DNA from: Dama dama
Lineage: Eukaryota; Chordata; Mammalia; Artiodactyla; Cervidae
Length of the DNA: 64,000 nt
Assembly: GCF_033118175.1 (NCBI RefSeq)
Contig: NC_083714.1
Location: 15,066,001-15,130,000 of the forward strand
Reading direction: 5' to 3'
A program made the position numbers and the translations under genes. Shown here piece by piece: positions 62,405-64,000 of this stretch. The notes beneath the pieces were generated by a model. It was not told where the DNA came from. It ran no database searches and saw only the letters and a list, made by a program, of their open reading frames with translations. Within the stretch, counting starts at the first letter, position 1. Every line of letters starts with the position of its first letter.

Positions 62405-64000
62405 GGAAGAGCCAAGATGGCGGAGGAATAGGACGGGGAGACCACTTTCTCTCCTACAAATTCATCAAAAGAATAATTGAACGCAGAGCAAACTGCACAA
62501 AACAACTTCTGATTGCTAGCTGAGGTCATCAGGCGCCCAGAAAAGCAACCCATTGTCTTTGAAAGGAGGTAGGACAAAAGATAAAAGATAAAAAGAGAGA
62601 CAAAAGAGCTAAGGATGGAGATCCGTCCCGGGAAGGGAGTCTTAATAGAGGAAGTTTCCAAACACCAGGAAACCCTCCCACTGGCGGGTCTGGGGGAAGT
62701 TTTTGAATCTTGGAGGGCAACCTGACTGGGAGGAAAAATAAATAAAACCCACAGATTACGTGCCTGAAAGCAACTCCCAGCAGAAAAGTACCCCAGACGC
62801 CCGCATCCGCCACCAGCAAGTGGGGGCGGAACGGAGAGGAGTGGGCGGCATTGCTTAGGGTAAGGACCAGGCCTGAGTGCCCTGAGGGCAATCGGAGGGA
62901 GCTTTTGTGAGTTACCAACTTACACTGTGGGATAGCAAAAGCGAGAGATAATTAACCGGCCCAAACACACTGCCGGATGTTCGCAGAACAAAGGGACCGA
63001 GCAAGTCCAGAGAAGAGCTCGCAGGCTGCGGACCGGCCCAGCCCTGCCGGAGGCAGGGGGGAAGGGGGAGGGGAAAGGGCAGGCTCGGCCCCAAGGACCG
63101 CATCCCCTACCGCACTGCAAACAGGCCTCCAGTTTCTAATCAAAGACCTCCTGCGATTCTGGATGGTCGACATCCACCAGGAGGGTCGCGGCGAGACACA
63201 GGGCGCAGGCACCTGACCTGCGCGGGCGGGGACTGGGGCTGGGGACGCGGAGGGCAGAAGGCGCACGCACACGACCGGCACGGGCAGAAACTGAGACTGG
63301 GACGGCGGAGGGGATAAGGCGCGCCTCATCCAGGGAGAGCGTGCCCATCAAGCTCCTGGCTGCCTGAGCTGCTCGGACAGGGAAGGCACAAAAAGCAGGC
63401 ACAGCTTTTTGTTCCGTGCTTTTGTGGAACACCCAAGGGCTGGAACCGCGCGCAGCGCAGGGCGCGCTACATATAGAGCAGCCGGGAGCCTGAGCAGCGT
63501 AGATGGGGAAAGCAGTGCCAGCCCCTCCCCGCAGCGCGATGGAACTAGCTACCTGAAAAAGAGACCGCCTGTGTCAGGGCGGAAATTAGGCACTGAAGAG
63601 ACCGGCAGACAGAAGCCAAATAAACAAAGGGAACCACTTCAGAAGGGACCGGTGAAACAGGTTAAAATCCCTGTAGATAACACCGACTACACAGGAAGGG
63701 GCCTGTAGATATCGAGAAGTGTAAGCTGGAATGAGGAGCTATCTGAAACTGAACCGAACCCACACTGACCGCAACAGCTCCAGAGAAATTCCTAGATATA
63801 TTTTTACTTTTTTTTTTTAAGTAAAGGAAAAAAAATTTTTTTTTCTTTTTTCTTTTTTCTCTTTTATTTTCTTTTAAAATTCCCTATTACTCCCCCACGA
63901 TTCCTTAACTTTCATTTTCATAGATTTTTATGATTTTTTTAATTAAGAAAAATTTTTTTTCTTGTTTTTTTTTCCTTTTTCTCTTCTGTTTTCTATTTTT
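62405..64000 (+). mobile_element. Young ruminant L1, 5' UTR (continues past the window)
   Basis: GCCAAGATGGCGGAGGAATA at 62411-62430 is the typical 5' start of a mammalian L1. A CpG-rich region to about 63560 and long T-rich tracts follow. ORF1 and ORF2 are not in the window. Frames such as 63409-63708 lie inside the 5' UTR. Confidence 0.85.
62411..62423 (+). promoter_or_regulatory. YY1-type motif at the L1 5' end
   Basis: GCCAAGATGGCGG matches the YY1 site near the start of mammalian L1 5' UTRs, known in human L1 to place the transcription start. Confidence 0.7.

Noticed and set aside
63136..63708. Open frames of about 100 codons in CpG-rich sequence, looking like a CpG-island gene
   Set aside because: They lie inside an L1 5' UTR; the GC content is that of the L1 promoter region.

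Overview
The window looks like X-chromosome DNA from a ruminant, most likely a pecoran such as cattle, sheep, goat or deer. The ruminant call rests on the repeats: BovB (RTE-clade) LINEs, Bov-A2 and Bov-tA SINEs, CHR-type tRNA SINEs and young ruminant L1 elements are all present. The X-linkage call comes from the gene content (doublecortin is X-linked in mammals). The sequence does not separate cattle from sheep or goat.

The only protein-coding gene I can support is DCX (doublecortin), on the minus strand, so its transcript runs from right to left. Three parts are visible. A non-coding first exon ends at 20087 at a GT donor and has a TATAAA-type box about 245 bases upstream of that donor. The first coding exon is 17939-18324, with the ATG at 18302 and residues 1-121 plus one base of codon 122. 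The second coding exon is 7212-7552, residues 123-235 plus the rest of codon 122. The reading frame joins exactly across the 10,386-base intron. The remaining C-terminal exons (from residue 236) were not found and should lie to the left of the window. Everything to the right of about 20.3 kb is 5' flank, or intron of any longer DCX isoform.

The rest is interspersed repeat and unique non-coding DNA. From 1 to 7.2 kb there is a BovB 3' end and several SINEs. The intron at 7.6-17.9 kb holds two young L1 fragments with clean target-site duplications, MIRs, a mariner MITE and SINEs. The stretch 18.3-23.3 kb around the DCX 5' end is poor in repeats. From 23.3 kb to the right edge, old L1 fragments in both orientations have been repeatedly interrupted by BovB, Bov-A2, Bov-tA, CHR, LTR and young L1 insertions. 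From about 62.4 kb to the right edge lies the 5' UTR of an L1 on the plus strand, with a YY1-type motif at its start; its ORFs are beyond the window.

I found no undescribed biological system. The most interesting items are the DCX 5' exon and promoter candidate with a start-stop upstream ORF, a SINE that seems to have carried a 3'-transduced segment, a SINE/L1 chimera, a BovB then Bov-A2 insertion series at one AT-rich target, and an 84-base L1 insertion. Repeat family names come from recognising consensus sequences by eye; no search was run.
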